From: Clostridiaceae bacterium
Lineage (GTDB): Bacteria > Bacillota > Clostridia > DSM-8532
Direction: 5' to 3'
Assembly: GCA_025361665.1 (NCBI GenBank)
Contig: JANYKF010000308.1
Location: 1 to 8,065, forward strand
DNA: 8,065 bases
A model generated the notes under the pieces. That model worked only from the letters and a program-made list of their open reading frames with translations. It was not told the DNA's origin and did not search any database. The stretch's first letter is position 1. Each line of letters opens with the position of its first letter. The position numbers and the translations under genes were made by a program. This document shows positions 1 through 6,381 of this stretch, in pieces.

Positions 1-13
1 TTTTCGACTTTTT

Positions 14-180
14 CATGCAAGTTGCATTTTGCTACTTGCATGCATCCGGCGGAAAATGCCGCCGGATGGCACCGAATCACGTGATTTGGTGTGTTGAAGG
101 CACAAAATGTGCCTTCAACATGCAGGATGTCAGAGACATCCTGCATGAAAACTCATAAAAGTGAGTTTTTACACCAGAAT
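14..180 (+). repeat. Left hairpin array: six abutting palindromes A-B-C-D-E-F
   Basis: Six different inverted repeats follow one another with essentially no spacer. A is 14-42 (arms CATGCAAGT/ACTTGCATG, T23.T33 mismatch, then GC/GC). B is 43-68 (CATCCGGCGG/CCGCCGGATG). C is 70-91 (palindrome around AATCACGTGATT). D is 92-120 (TGTTGAAGGCACA/TGTGCCTTCAACA). E is 120-146 (ATGCAGGATGTC/GACATCCTGCAT, loop AGA). F is 147-170 (AAAACTCA/GTGAGTTTT core, closed by G.T pairs, loop AAAA). Base 69 is the only clearly unpaired linker. The same string recurs inverted at 7871-8037; similarity to that copy runs through the CCAGAAT ending at 180 and stops exactly at the 5' edge of A. The array ends before the oppA promoter, so it is not part of the predicted oppA leader. 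The orientation is set by G.T pairs that would be A.C mismatches on the other strand. I do not recognise the family. It may encode a structured RNA, or be a non-autonomous mobile or intergenic repeat. Confidence 0.93.
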
Positions 181-192
181 CTTCATTTATAT

Positions 193-221
193 TGGACAAA
201 TTGCCATAATAGAATTATACT
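193..221 (+). promoter_or_regulatory. sigma70-type promoter of oppA
   Basis: The -35 box TGGACA (193-198, five of six consensus bases) and -10 box TATACT (216-221, five of six) are separated by exactly 17 bases. The expected start of transcription is near 228, which gives a leader of about 54 nt before the oppA ATG. The promoter begins about 22 bp after hairpin F of the left array. Confidence 0.72.
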
Positions 222-268
222 GAAGCTGTTTGTGTGGCAGCCATGAAATCCACGCAAAAATATCAATC

Positions 269-275
269 AGGAGGG
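269..275 (+). promoter_or_regulatory. Ribosome binding site deciding the oppA start
   Basis: AGGAGGG lies six bases before the ATG at 282. It would be inside the coding region if the in-frame ATG at 243 or GTG at 234 were used. Neither upstream codon has such a site, and the GTG sits only about six bases past the expected transcription start. The ATG at 282 also gives a normal lipoprotein signal peptide. Confidence 0.85.
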
Positions 276-281
276 AAAACA

Positions 282-1892
282 ATGATAAAAAGATCACTCG
301 CCCTCATCCTGACAATCCTTGTCCTTGCGACCTCGTTTGCAGGTTGCGGCATTGGCGCTTCCACCGGGCCCAAGGGTGGAACCCTGAATTTCAACCTTGG
401 ATCGGAACCTCCGGAAATGGATCCGCAGCTCTCGACCGACACGTCTTCCTTCATGATCCTCAACTCCACCATCGAAGGACTCGTCCGGTATGACAAAGAA
501 GGCAAGCCCTCGGCTGGTGCCGCCACCAAATGGGAGGTGTCCGCGGACGGCAAGACCTACACATTCACCATGCGCGCCAACAATAAGTGGTCCAATGGAG
601 ATCCGGTGACCGCGGCCGATTTTGTGTATGGCTTCACACGCGCACTTGATCCCGCAACCGCATCCCAATATGCCTATATCCTGTATGACATCAAGAATGC
701 CCAGAAAATCAACGAAGGCACCATGCCCGTGACCGATCTCGGTGTCAAAGCCGTAGGCACGGACAAACTCGTCATCGAACTGGAACGCCCCACCCCCTAT
801 TTCCTCTCCATCGCCGCTTTTGGAACCGCGCTTCCTTGCAACCAGAAGTTCTTTGAAGCGAATAAGGACACTTACGGCGCGGAAGCAGCCACCCTCATTT
901 ACAATGGTCCTTTCACCATCTCGGAATGGGTCCATGAAGATCACATGGTTCTCACAAAAAACCCCAACTATTGGAACGCGAAAGCCATTGCCCTCGATAA
1001 AATCCAGGTGTTCATGATCGCCGATGCCGCCACCACGAAAATCAAGTTCTTCAACAAGGAACTTGACATCGCAGGTGTACCGGGTGTCGACATGAAGGAA
1101 TTCACGGACAAGGGTTATAAGCTCAACGATTACAGTGACGGAGCAACATTCTATCTTGAGTTCAACACAACCGACAAGCTGATGGGTAATGCAAAAATCC
1201 GTCAGGCATTCTCCTATGCCGTAGACCGTAAAACCTATGTTGAAAAAGTCATGAAGGACCACAGCCTTCCCGCCCTTGCCCTGGTTCCCCCAATCCTCCC
1301 AGGCAAGAAAGAGTCCTTCCGCAAGGAAGTCGGCGATCTTATCAACGACAACGACCCTGCCGCAGCCAAAAAACTCCTTGCAGAAGGTTTGGCTGAAGCT
1401 GGCGTGGCGGTTGCCGATGCGAAATTCACCATCATCATGGATGACGGCGACTTGAACAAGACCCGCGGCGCCGCCCTGCAGGATATGTGGAAGCAGAACC
1501 TCGGCGTCAATGTCGAATTCCAGCAGATGCCTTTCAAGGCACGCCTCCAGAAGATGACGGACAAGGACTTCCAGATCGTGTTCGCCGGCTGGGGCCCAGA
1601 CTACAACGACCCGATGACTTTCCTCGACATGTTCCTCACGGGCAACGGAAACAACCACACCAGTTATTCCAGCGCGGCTTACGACAAACTCATCAATGAC
1701 GCGAAGGTCGAAGCCGATTCCGGCAAACGCATGGATATGCTGGTTGCAGCAGAGAAAATGCTGATGGCAGACATGCCCATCGCCCCCATCTACTTCCGCA
1801 TGCGGACGTGGACAGCCCAGACCGGCATTGAAGGCGTGGTCCGCAGGGCTATCGGCGGCGATCCCGACTTCTACTGGACCACAAAGAAATAA
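282..1892 (+). CDS. oppA: Oligopeptide ABC transporter substrate-binding lipoprotein
   Basis: This is a 536-residue extracytoplasmic solute-binding protein (SBP_bac_5 family) that captures peptides and delivers them to OppBC. Residues 1-21 form a lipoprotein signal peptide: MIKRS basic start, hydrophobic LALILTILVLATS, then FAGC with the lipidated Cys at 22. The -3 Phe is less usual than Leu. The family signature region spans about residues 80-115 (WEVSADGKTYTFTMR...WSNGDPVTAADFVYGF). Further family landmarks are NGPFTISEW, LTKNPNYW, an IRQAFSYAVDR segment and a C-terminal GWGPDYNDPMTFLDMF segment. The length is normal for OppA. It is the first gene of the operon, has its own promoter and a strong ribosome binding site, and is followed by hairpins before oppB, the usual arrangement for making more binding protein than permease. 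Peptide specificity cannot be read from the sequence. Close relatives such as DppA are possible, but the permease next door is OppB-like. Confidence 0.95.
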   Translation: MIKRSLALILTILVLATSFAGCGIGASTGPKGGTLNFNLGSEPPEMDPQLSTDTSSFMILNSTIEGLVRYDKEGKPSAGAATKWEVSADGKTYTFTMRANNKWSNGDPVTAADFVYGFTRALDPATASQYAYILYDIKNAQKINEGTMPVTDLGVKAVGTDKLVIELERPTPYFLSIAAFGTALPCNQKFFEANKDTYGAEAATLIYNGPFTISEWVHEDHMVLTKNPNYWNAKAIALDKIQVFMIADAATTKIKFFNKELDIAGVPGVDMKEFTDKGYKLNDYSDGATFYLEFNTTDKLMGNAKIRQAFSYAVDRKTYVEKVMKDHSLPALALVPPILPGKKESFRKEVGDLINDNDPAAAKKLLAEGLAEAGVAVADAKFTIIMDDGDLNKTRGAALQDMWKQNLGVNVEFQQMPFKARLQKMTDKDFQIVFAGWGPDYNDPMTFLDMFLTGNGNNHTSYSSAAYDKLINDAKVEADSGKRMDMLVAAEKMLMADMPIAPIYFRMRTWTAQTGIEGVVRRAIGGDPDFYWTTKK

Positions 1893-1899
1893 TCCTCGT

Positions 1900-1930
1900 C
1901 GGTGTCCGGACCGGTTTCCCGTCCACACCG
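1900..1930 (+). promoter_or_regulatory. Hairpin just after the oppA stop
   Basis: CGGTGT (1900-1905) pairs with ACACCG (1925-1930). The inner bases GGAC/GG and CCGTCC extend the stem with small bulges. It begins eight bases after the oppA stop and has no T-run behind it, so it is more likely a 3'-end stabiliser or partial terminator than a full intrinsic terminator. Confidence 0.5.
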
Positions 1931-1971
1931 ATTTGAATCCGTTCAGTCATGATCATAGTCGGCATGGAACA

Positions 1972-2002
1972 GGAGAGCATGCGCGGAAAGCGCATGCTCT
2001 CC
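1972..2002 (+). promoter_or_regulatory. Strong intercistronic hairpin between oppA and oppB
   Basis: A perfect 13-bp stem (GGAGAGCATGCGC / GCGCATGCTCTCC) closes a GGAAA loop. No T-run follows (ATGGTTTCC), so read-through into oppB is expected. In ABC importer operons, such hairpins after the binding-protein gene commonly protect its mRNA from 3' decay or attenuate transcription, lowering permease output. That role is inferred here. Confidence 0.7.
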
Positions 2003-2061
2003 ATGGTTTCCGTGATATCCAGTGACCGGGAAGCCACCCGTCCGATACAAGCCTTTACTGC

Positions 2062-2069
2062 AAGGAGGG
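2062..2069 (+). promoter_or_regulatory. Ribosome binding site for the TTG start of oppB
   Basis: AAGGAGGG stands seven bases before TTG at 2077. The TTG-started protein begins MQLAKYIIRRLAISLVTLF, as OppB proteins normally do, which supports the non-ATG start. Confidence 0.85.
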
Positions 2070-2076
2070 AATCGCT

Positions 2077-3051
2077 TTGCAACTCGCCAAATACATTATC
2101 CGAAGGTTGGCCATCTCCTTGGTTACCTTGTTTGTGGTCATTACCGCCACGTTTTTTCTGATGAATTCCATGCCCGGCGATCCTTTCACGGGTCAGAAGG
2201 CCATCCCGAAAGCCATCAAGGATAATCTATATAAGAAATACGGCCTGGACAAGCCGGTCGGCGAAAGGTTTGTTCTCTATTTGTCGAACACGGTTACTGG
2301 TGATTTGGGCATGTCCATGACCTACAAGAACAGAAAAGTTGTGGATGTCATCAAGCAAAGTTTTCCGACATCGGCCGATCTCGGGATAAGGGCCATTATT
2401 TTCGCCTCCATTGCCGGCATATTTCTTGGCATCATCGCCGCCCTCAATCACAATCGGACGTGGGACAGCGTTTCCATGGTCATCGCGATCATCGGCGTCT
2501 CCCTCCCGGCCTTCATTGTGGGGGCTTTGCTGCAATGGCTCATTGGACTGCAGCTCAACCAGTTCTATAAGCTCATTGTCGGCGACCCATACGCCATGCT
2601 GATCCCGACCACGGGTTGGGATAATTGGGCCGCCAAGCTTGTTCCCCCGTTTGCCCTGGGTATCAGCGCCCTCGCATCCATTGCCCGGTATATGAGGACC
2701 AGCATGCTGGATGTCCTGAATCAGGATTACATCAAGACGGCAAAGGCCAAGGGATTGACAAAAACACAGGTGACTGTGCGACATACCATAAGAAATGCGA
2801 TTCTTCCGGTCGTCACGATCCTGGGTCCGATGACTGCTGCCATACTCACGGGTTCTTTCGTCATCGAGCTTATCTTCGCGATTCCAGGCCTGGGCAAATT
2901 CTTCATCATCAGCATCGCCCAGAACGATTATACGATGATTATGGGTCTCACCATCTTTTACGCGACATTCCTGATCTTCATGAATTTCGTCGTGGATATC
3001 CTGTATGGTGTCATCGATCCGAGAATCCGGCTGGCAAAGGGGAAAGCGTGA
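2077..3051 (+). CDS. oppB: Oligopeptide ABC transporter permease, OppB subunit
   Basis: This 324-residue inner-membrane permease (BPD_transp_1 family) forms the peptide channel with OppC. The first membrane helix covers about residues 10-30, followed by MPGDPFTGQKAIP, a typical OppB segment after helix 1. GMSMTYKNRKVVDVIKQSFP (79-98) also matches the OppB pattern. Further membrane segments lie near 104-123, 132-158, 184-203, 240-268 and 286-311. The EAA loop that contacts the ATPases is at about 221-243 (TAKAKGLTKTQ...RNAILP). Translation starts at TTG. The stop is one base before the oppC ATG, so translation of the two is probably coupled. Compared with the E. coli protein as I recall it, there is extra sequence around 158-185 (NQFYKLIVGDPYAML), which is common in OppB outside the enterobacteria. 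Confidence 0.95.
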   Translation: MQLAKYIIRRLAISLVTLFVVITATFFLMNSMPGDPFTGQKAIPKAIKDNLYKKYGLDKPVGERFVLYLSNTVTGDLGMSMTYKNRKVVDVIKQSFPTSADLGIRAIIFASIAGIFLGIIAALNHNRTWDSVSMVIAIIGVSLPAFIVGALLQWLIGLQLNQFYKLIVGDPYAMLIPTTGWDNWAAKLVPPFALGISALASIARYMRTSMLDVLNQDYIKTAKAKGLTKTQVTVRHTIRNAILPVVTILGPMTAAILTGSFVIELIFAIPGLGKFFIISIAQNDYTMIMGLTIFYATFLIFMNFVVDILYGVIDPRIRLAKGKA

Positions 3052-3052
3052 C

Positions 3053-3967
3053 ATGAGCAGTATTCCGAAGGACAAGTTCACCCCTGTTCCCAAAGACATT
3101 GCCTCCGCGCAGAAGATACACCGCCCCAGCCTGTCCTACTGGCAGGATGCATGGAGAAGACTCAAACTCAACAAGGTGGCCATGTTCAGCATGTGGTTCA
3201 TCGCATTCATGGCCATTGTGGCCATATTCGGCCCGATGCTGTTCCCGGATTACCGCGACAACCACCTTGACCAGACTTTACTCGGTCCCAATTCCCGATT
3301 CTGGTTCGGAACCGATGAACTGGGCCGCGACCTTTTCGCACGCGTGATCCGGGGCACCCGCATCTCACTCTTCATCGGTCTGACGGCCTCTTTGATCACG
3401 ACGGCATTCGGCGTTGTCTATGGTGGCATCTCCGGATATTTCGGCGGTTCGCTGGACGATGCCATGATGCGTTTCATTGACATCATCAGCACCGTGCCGG
3501 ACATGATCATCCTCATTTTGCTGCTGGTCGTGCTGCCGCAAGGCATCCCGACCCTGATCCTGGCCATGTGCCTGACCTCCTGGTCGGGAATTGCCCGTAT
3601 TGTCCGCGGCCAGCTGCTGCAGATCAAGGAACAGGATTACGTGCTGGTCGCCCGCACCCAGGGCGCATCCGCCGGGCGCATCATCGCGAAGCACCTGATT
3701 CCGAATGCACTGGGACCCATCATCGTGCGCCTCACGATGGCGGTTCCCGCGTTTATTTTCGAAGAGGCTTTCCTCAGCTTCATCAACCTGGGTGTCCGGA
3801 TTCCGGAAGCCAGCTGGGGCAACCTGGGTCAGTCCGGTGTGCAGCAATTTCAACAGCATCCGTATCTGCTCATCTTCCCGGCCCTGTTCCTCTGCATCAC
3901 CACGCTCGCATTGAACCTGTTCGGAGACGGCCTTCGCGATGCACTCGATCCAAAGATGAGAAAGTGA
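3053..3967 (+). CDS. oppC: Oligopeptide ABC transporter permease, OppC subunit
   Basis: This 304-residue permease partners OppB. About 40 cytoplasmic residues (SLSYWQDAWRRLKLNKVAM at 26-44, the OppC_N region) precede helix 1 at about 45-64. Then come the characteristic FGTDELGRDLFARVIRGTRI (85-104), membrane segments near 105-128, 148-175, 217-240 and 270-290, and the EAA loop at about 199-221 (VARTQGASAGRIIAKHLIPNA). The C-terminus, GDGLRDALDPKMRK, is standard for OppC/DppC. ATG at 3053 is chosen because AGGGG lies about ten bases upstream and the protein then starts as family members do. An in-frame ATG at 3005 would place 16 residues inside oppB. Confidence 0.95.
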   Translation: MSSIPKDKFTPVPKDIASAQKIHRPSLSYWQDAWRRLKLNKVAMFSMWFIAFMAIVAIFGPMLFPDYRDNHLDQTLLGPNSRFWFGTDELGRDLFARVIRGTRISLFIGLTASLITTAFGVVYGGISGYFGGSLDDAMMRFIDIISTVPDMIILILLLVVLPQGIPTLILAMCLTSWSGIARIVRGQLLQIKEQDYVLVARTQGASAGRIIAKHLIPNALGPIIVRLTMAVPAFIFEEAFLSFINLGVRIPEASWGNLGQSGVQQFQQHPYLLIFPALFLCITTLALNLFGDGLRDALDPKMRK

Positions 3968-3976
3968 GACAACGTC

Positions 3977-5002
3977 ATGCTGCTGGATGTTAAAGATTTA
4001 CAGGTTTCGTTTTTCACATATGCCGGCGAAGTCCAGGCTGTCCGCGGCATCACTTACAAGCTTGACAGGGGCGATGTGCTGGCGGTTGTCGGAGAGTCCG
4101 GCTGCGGCAAATCCGTGATGGCGCAAAGCATCATGGGCCTTCTTCCACCTTACACCGGCAAAATCAAAGCTGGCAGCATCACGCTCAACGGACGGGATGT
4201 CACGAAGATGACGGACAAGCAGATGGAATCTGTCCGCGGGACCGAAGTCGGCATGATCTTCCAGGATCCCATGACCACGCTCAATCCCACCATGATGGTT
4301 GGCAGACAGATTGCCGAAGGTTTGGTCAAGCACCAGAAACTCAGCAAGAAAGCGGCTTTCGACCGTGCAGTGGACATGCTGAAGCTGGTTGAAATTCCCA
4401 ATGCAAAGGAACGCGCCCATCAGTATCCACATGAGTTTTCAGGCGGCATGCGTCAGCGCGCCATGATCGCCATAGCCCTGGCCTGCAACCCCGGCCTCCT
4501 GATTGCCGATGAACCCACAACCGCGCTGGATGTGACCATCCAGGCGCAAGTGCTGGACTTGATGAAGAACATCCGGGAAAAAACGAACGCCGCCATCATG
4601 ATTATCACCCACGATCTCGGGGTGGTTGCCAACATGGCGGAACGCATCATGGTCATGTACGCAGGCAAAATCGTGGAGTCGGGCTCACTGGACGATATCT
4701 ATTACCGTTCCCGCCACCCTTACACCTGGGGCCTGCTGCGGTCCATCCCGCGTCTCGACCAGGACAAGGAAGTCAGGCTGGATTCCATTGAGGGAACCCC
4801 GCCGGATCTCTTCAGGCCGCCGGCCGGATGCCCTTTCGCGGACCGCTGTGATTTTGCCATGGTCATCTGCAGGGAAGAAATGCCGGAGGTTTATGAAGTG
4901 GAACCAGGCCATACCTGTTCGTGCTGGCTTGCGCATCCCGATGCTCCCAAGGACGGTCCCACCTGTCCTTTGCCGGGATACAGCCGAAAGACTGCCGGCT
5001 GA
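3977..5002 (+). CDS. oppD: Oligopeptide ABC transporter ATPase, OppD subunit
   Basis: This 341-residue cytoplasmic ATPase energises peptide import together with OppF. Visible in order are Walker A GESGCGKS (39-46), the Q-loop IFQDP (Gln96), the ABC signature FSGGMRQR (154-161), Walker B LLIADEP (174-180) with the catalytic Glu, and the H-loop His212. The C-terminal oligo_HPY domain (about 233-318) carries Cys285, 291, 298 and 314, with a further Cys316. Some Opp/Dpp ATPases bind a [4Fe-4S] cluster through a comparable set of cysteines. The gene follows oppC by nine bases. There is no strong ribosome binding site before the ATG (only AGTGAGAC), so it is probably translated by coupling. Confidence 0.95.
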   Translation: MLLDVKDLQVSFFTYAGEVQAVRGITYKLDRGDVLAVVGESGCGKSVMAQSIMGLLPPYTGKIKAGSITLNGRDVTKMTDKQMESVRGTEVGMIFQDPMTTLNPTMMVGRQIAEGLVKHQKLSKKAAFDRAVDMLKLVEIPNAKERAHQYPHEFSGGMRQRAMIAIALACNPGLLIADEPTTALDVTIQAQVLDLMKNIREKTNAAIMIITHDLGVVANMAERIMVMYAGKIVESGSLDDIYYRSRHPYTWGLLRSIPRLDQDKEVRLDSIEGTPPDLFRPPAGCPFADRCDFAMVICREEMPEVYEVEPGHTCSCWLAHPDAPKDGPTCPLPGYSRKTAG

Positions 5003-5082
5003 ATGGAGACCGCACAGTCCCGGCGCCCAGTACCTTTCCAGCAGAACATGGACCCTGCATTTCCATTGCCAAGAATCTTGCC

Positions 5083-5107
5083 GGGGTAACAAGGCGGGGT
5101 AACAAGG
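5083..5107 (+). repeat. 13-bp-period tandem repeat in the oppD-oppF gap
   Basis: GGGGTAACAAGG occurs twice (5083-5094 and 5096-5107), separated by one C. It sits in a 149-base gap (5003-5151) between genes that are usually adjacent or overlapping. Nothing else in the gap is clearly coding. The purine-rich repeats lie 32 or more bases before the real oppF ribosome binding site, GGAGG at 5139-5143. Confidence 0.8.
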
Positions 5108-5151
5108 AACGAACAACCGGCACCGCAATACTTCCCACGGAGGATGTCCTC

Positions 5152-6111
5152 ATGTCCGATATCATCGAAATCAAAAACCTGAAGAAATATTTCACGGTCA
5201 GCGGCGGCCGCCAGCTCAAGGCGATCGATGACATTTCCTTTTCCATCAAGGCCGGCGAGACTTTCGGCCTCGTCGGCGAGTCCGGATGTGGAAAAACCAC
5301 CGCGGGGCGCGTCCTGCTGCGTCTGTACGACCCGACCGGCGGGCAGATATTCGTAGATGGCGTAGACATCTTCAAGATGAGCCCGACTGAAAAGAAAGCT
5401 TACACACGCAAAGTGCAGATGATTTTTCAGGATCCTTATGCTTCGCTGAACCCGCGGCGCACCGTACAGGATTCCATCGCCGAGGGCATGGAGATCCATG
5501 GTCTTTTTCCCGGCGCGGCGCGTCTGCCCCGCATCTATGAGCTGCTTGAACTCGTCGGCCTCAGCAAGGAACACGCGGGCCGCTTCCCCCACGAATTCTC
5601 CGGTGGCCAGCGCCAGCGCATCGGCATCGCCCGTGCCCTGGCCTGCGAACCGGACATCATCGTCTGCGACGAACCCATTTCCGCCCTGGATGTGTCCATT
5701 CAGGCGCAGATCGTCAACCTGCTGATGAAACTCCAGAAGGAACTGAAACTGACTTTTTTGTTCATCGCCCATGATCTGTCGATGGTGAAATACATCTCCG
5801 ATCGCGTGGCGGTCATGTATCTCGGTTCTCTCGCGGAAATTGCATCCTCCGCCATTCTGTACGATGAACCCTTGCATCCCTACACCATTTCGCTGTTGTC
5901 TGCGATTCCCATTCCGGACCCCGATGTCGAACGTTCACGCAAAAGGATTGTCCTGAAAGGGGAAGTGCCCAGCCCCATCAACTCCCCCAGCGGCTGCAAG
6001 TTCTTTCCCAGGTGTCCGAGGGCGATTGAAAAGTGTCGCCTGGACCGGCCCCCGCTGATAGAAGTCAAGCCGGATCATTATTGTGCCTGCCACCTTGTGC
6101 CGAAACAATAG
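5152..6111 (+). CDS. oppF: Oligopeptide ABC transporter ATPase, OppF subunit
   Basis: This 319-residue ATPase pairs with OppD. Walker A GESGCGKT is at 42-49, the Q-loop at Gln93 (IFQDPYASLNPR), the signature FSGGQRQR at 149-156, Walker B IIVCDEP at 169-175, the D-loop SALD at 177-180 and the H-loop at His207. The C-terminal oligo_HPY segment has Cys282, 288, 295, 311 and 313, the same pattern as OppD. The start at ATG 5152 has GGAGG eight bases upstream and gives MSDIIEIKNLKKYF, a normal OppF beginning. The frame is open further upstream, but a start near 4921 would lie inside oppD and add residues with no family likeness. It is the last gene of the operon. No intrinsic terminator with a T-run is visible after its TAG stop. 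Confidence 0.95.
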   Translation: MSDIIEIKNLKKYFTVSGGRQLKAIDDISFSIKAGETFGLVGESGCGKTTAGRVLLRLYDPTGGQIFVDGVDIFKMSPTEKKAYTRKVQMIFQDPYASLNPRRTVQDSIAEGMEIHGLFPGAARLPRIYELLELVGLSKEHAGRFPHEFSGGQRQRIGIARALACEPDIIVCDEPISALDVSIQAQIVNLLMKLQKELKLTFLFIAHDLSMVKYISDRVAVMYLGSLAEIASSAILYDEPLHPYTISLLSAIPIPDPDVERSRKRIVLKGEVPSPINSPSGCKFFPRCPRAIEKCRLDRPPLIEVKPDHYCACHLVPKQ

Positions 6112-6185
6112 CAAAAGGTCCGCTCTCTGGTGCGGCTGGCAGCACTTGCGGCAAAAGGTCCGTGCGAGGCTGCGGCCGGCGGCAC
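6111..6185 (+). repeat. Imperfect 40-bp-period tandem repeat after oppF
   Basis: GCAAAAGGTCCG is present at 6111-6122 and again at 6151-6162. The following bases are related too: copies 6111-6145 and 6151-6185 match at about 27 of 35 positions, both ending in GGC(A/G)GCAC. The first copy includes the last base of the oppF stop codon. This region and the bases up to 6230 hold no convincing gene and lie where the convergent transcripts would meet. Confidence 0.65.
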
Positions 6186-6230
6186 CACATCGTGATGAGG
6201 CCTAATAGAGCGTGATGAGCGAAATATCCG

Positions 6231-6371
6231 GCGGATTCCGGAAAACGATGCGGGAAGACCCGACACGGAAAAGTCATAACGGCTGACGGACAACCCGTAA
6301 TTCCCCAAAAGGAACAAGCCGATAGAGAGGCCGGACAGGAAGCATGTGATGGCAAACAAAGCCAACGGCAA
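6231..6371 (-). pseudogene. 5' remnant of a membrane-anchored metallophosphoesterase gene
   Basis: Read on the - strand, the frame gives KRKILPLALFAITCFLSG, an N-terminal membrane anchor, then YGLSVSRYDFSVSGLPASFS and GIR. This matches the run-in to bacterial membrane metallophosphoesterases (YkuE/YaeI type), where a hydrophobic anchor leads to a segment like ...Y.V..P.LP..FDG.RI and then the first metal-binding motif, SDLH. Here the likeness stops at about 6231, just before the position of SDLH. The remaining frame to 6078 is unlike any phosphoesterase, so no catalytic part remains. The only in-frame start is TTG at 6371; no ATG is well placed. A GGAGG at 6392-6388 lies inside the final codons of the GH31 gene. 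The identification rests on a short segment, so it is tentative. Confidence 0.5.
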
Positions 6372-6381
6372 TATTTTGCGC

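Noticed and set aside
14..171. CRISPR array
   Set aside because: The palindromes are all different and abut each other. There is no repeated unit with spacers and no cas gene.
234..281. Upstream starts of OppA (GTG 234, ATG 243)
   Set aside because: No ribosome binding site precedes them. The AGGAGGG at 269-275 and a normal lipoprotein signal peptide support 282.
294..1928. 544-codon open frame antisense to oppA
   Set aside because: It is a shadow of the strong codon bias of oppA: rich in His, Gly, Val and Asp with no family likeness and no ribosome binding site. The + strand frame is clearly OppA.
2227..3099. 290-codon open frame antisense to oppB
   Set aside because: It is hydrophilic and compositionally odd, overlaps the oppB-oppC junction and resembles nothing known.
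5083..5107. Fragment of 16S rRNA
   Set aside because: GTAACAAGG resembles the conserved sequence near the 16S 3' end, but the match is about nine bases, is tandemly repeated and has no flanking rRNA sequence.
4921..5151. Longer N-terminus for OppF
   Set aside because: The frame is open but lies partly inside oppD, has no family likeness, and the ATG at 5152 has a proper GGAGG site.
4891..5877. 328-codon open frame antisense to oppD/oppF
   Set aside because: It crosses two real genes and their gap, shows no domain likeness, and mirrors their codon bias.
6112..6165. Intrinsic terminator after oppF
   Set aside because: A GTGC/GCAC stem can form near 6130-6145, but it is weak and no T-run follows on either strand.
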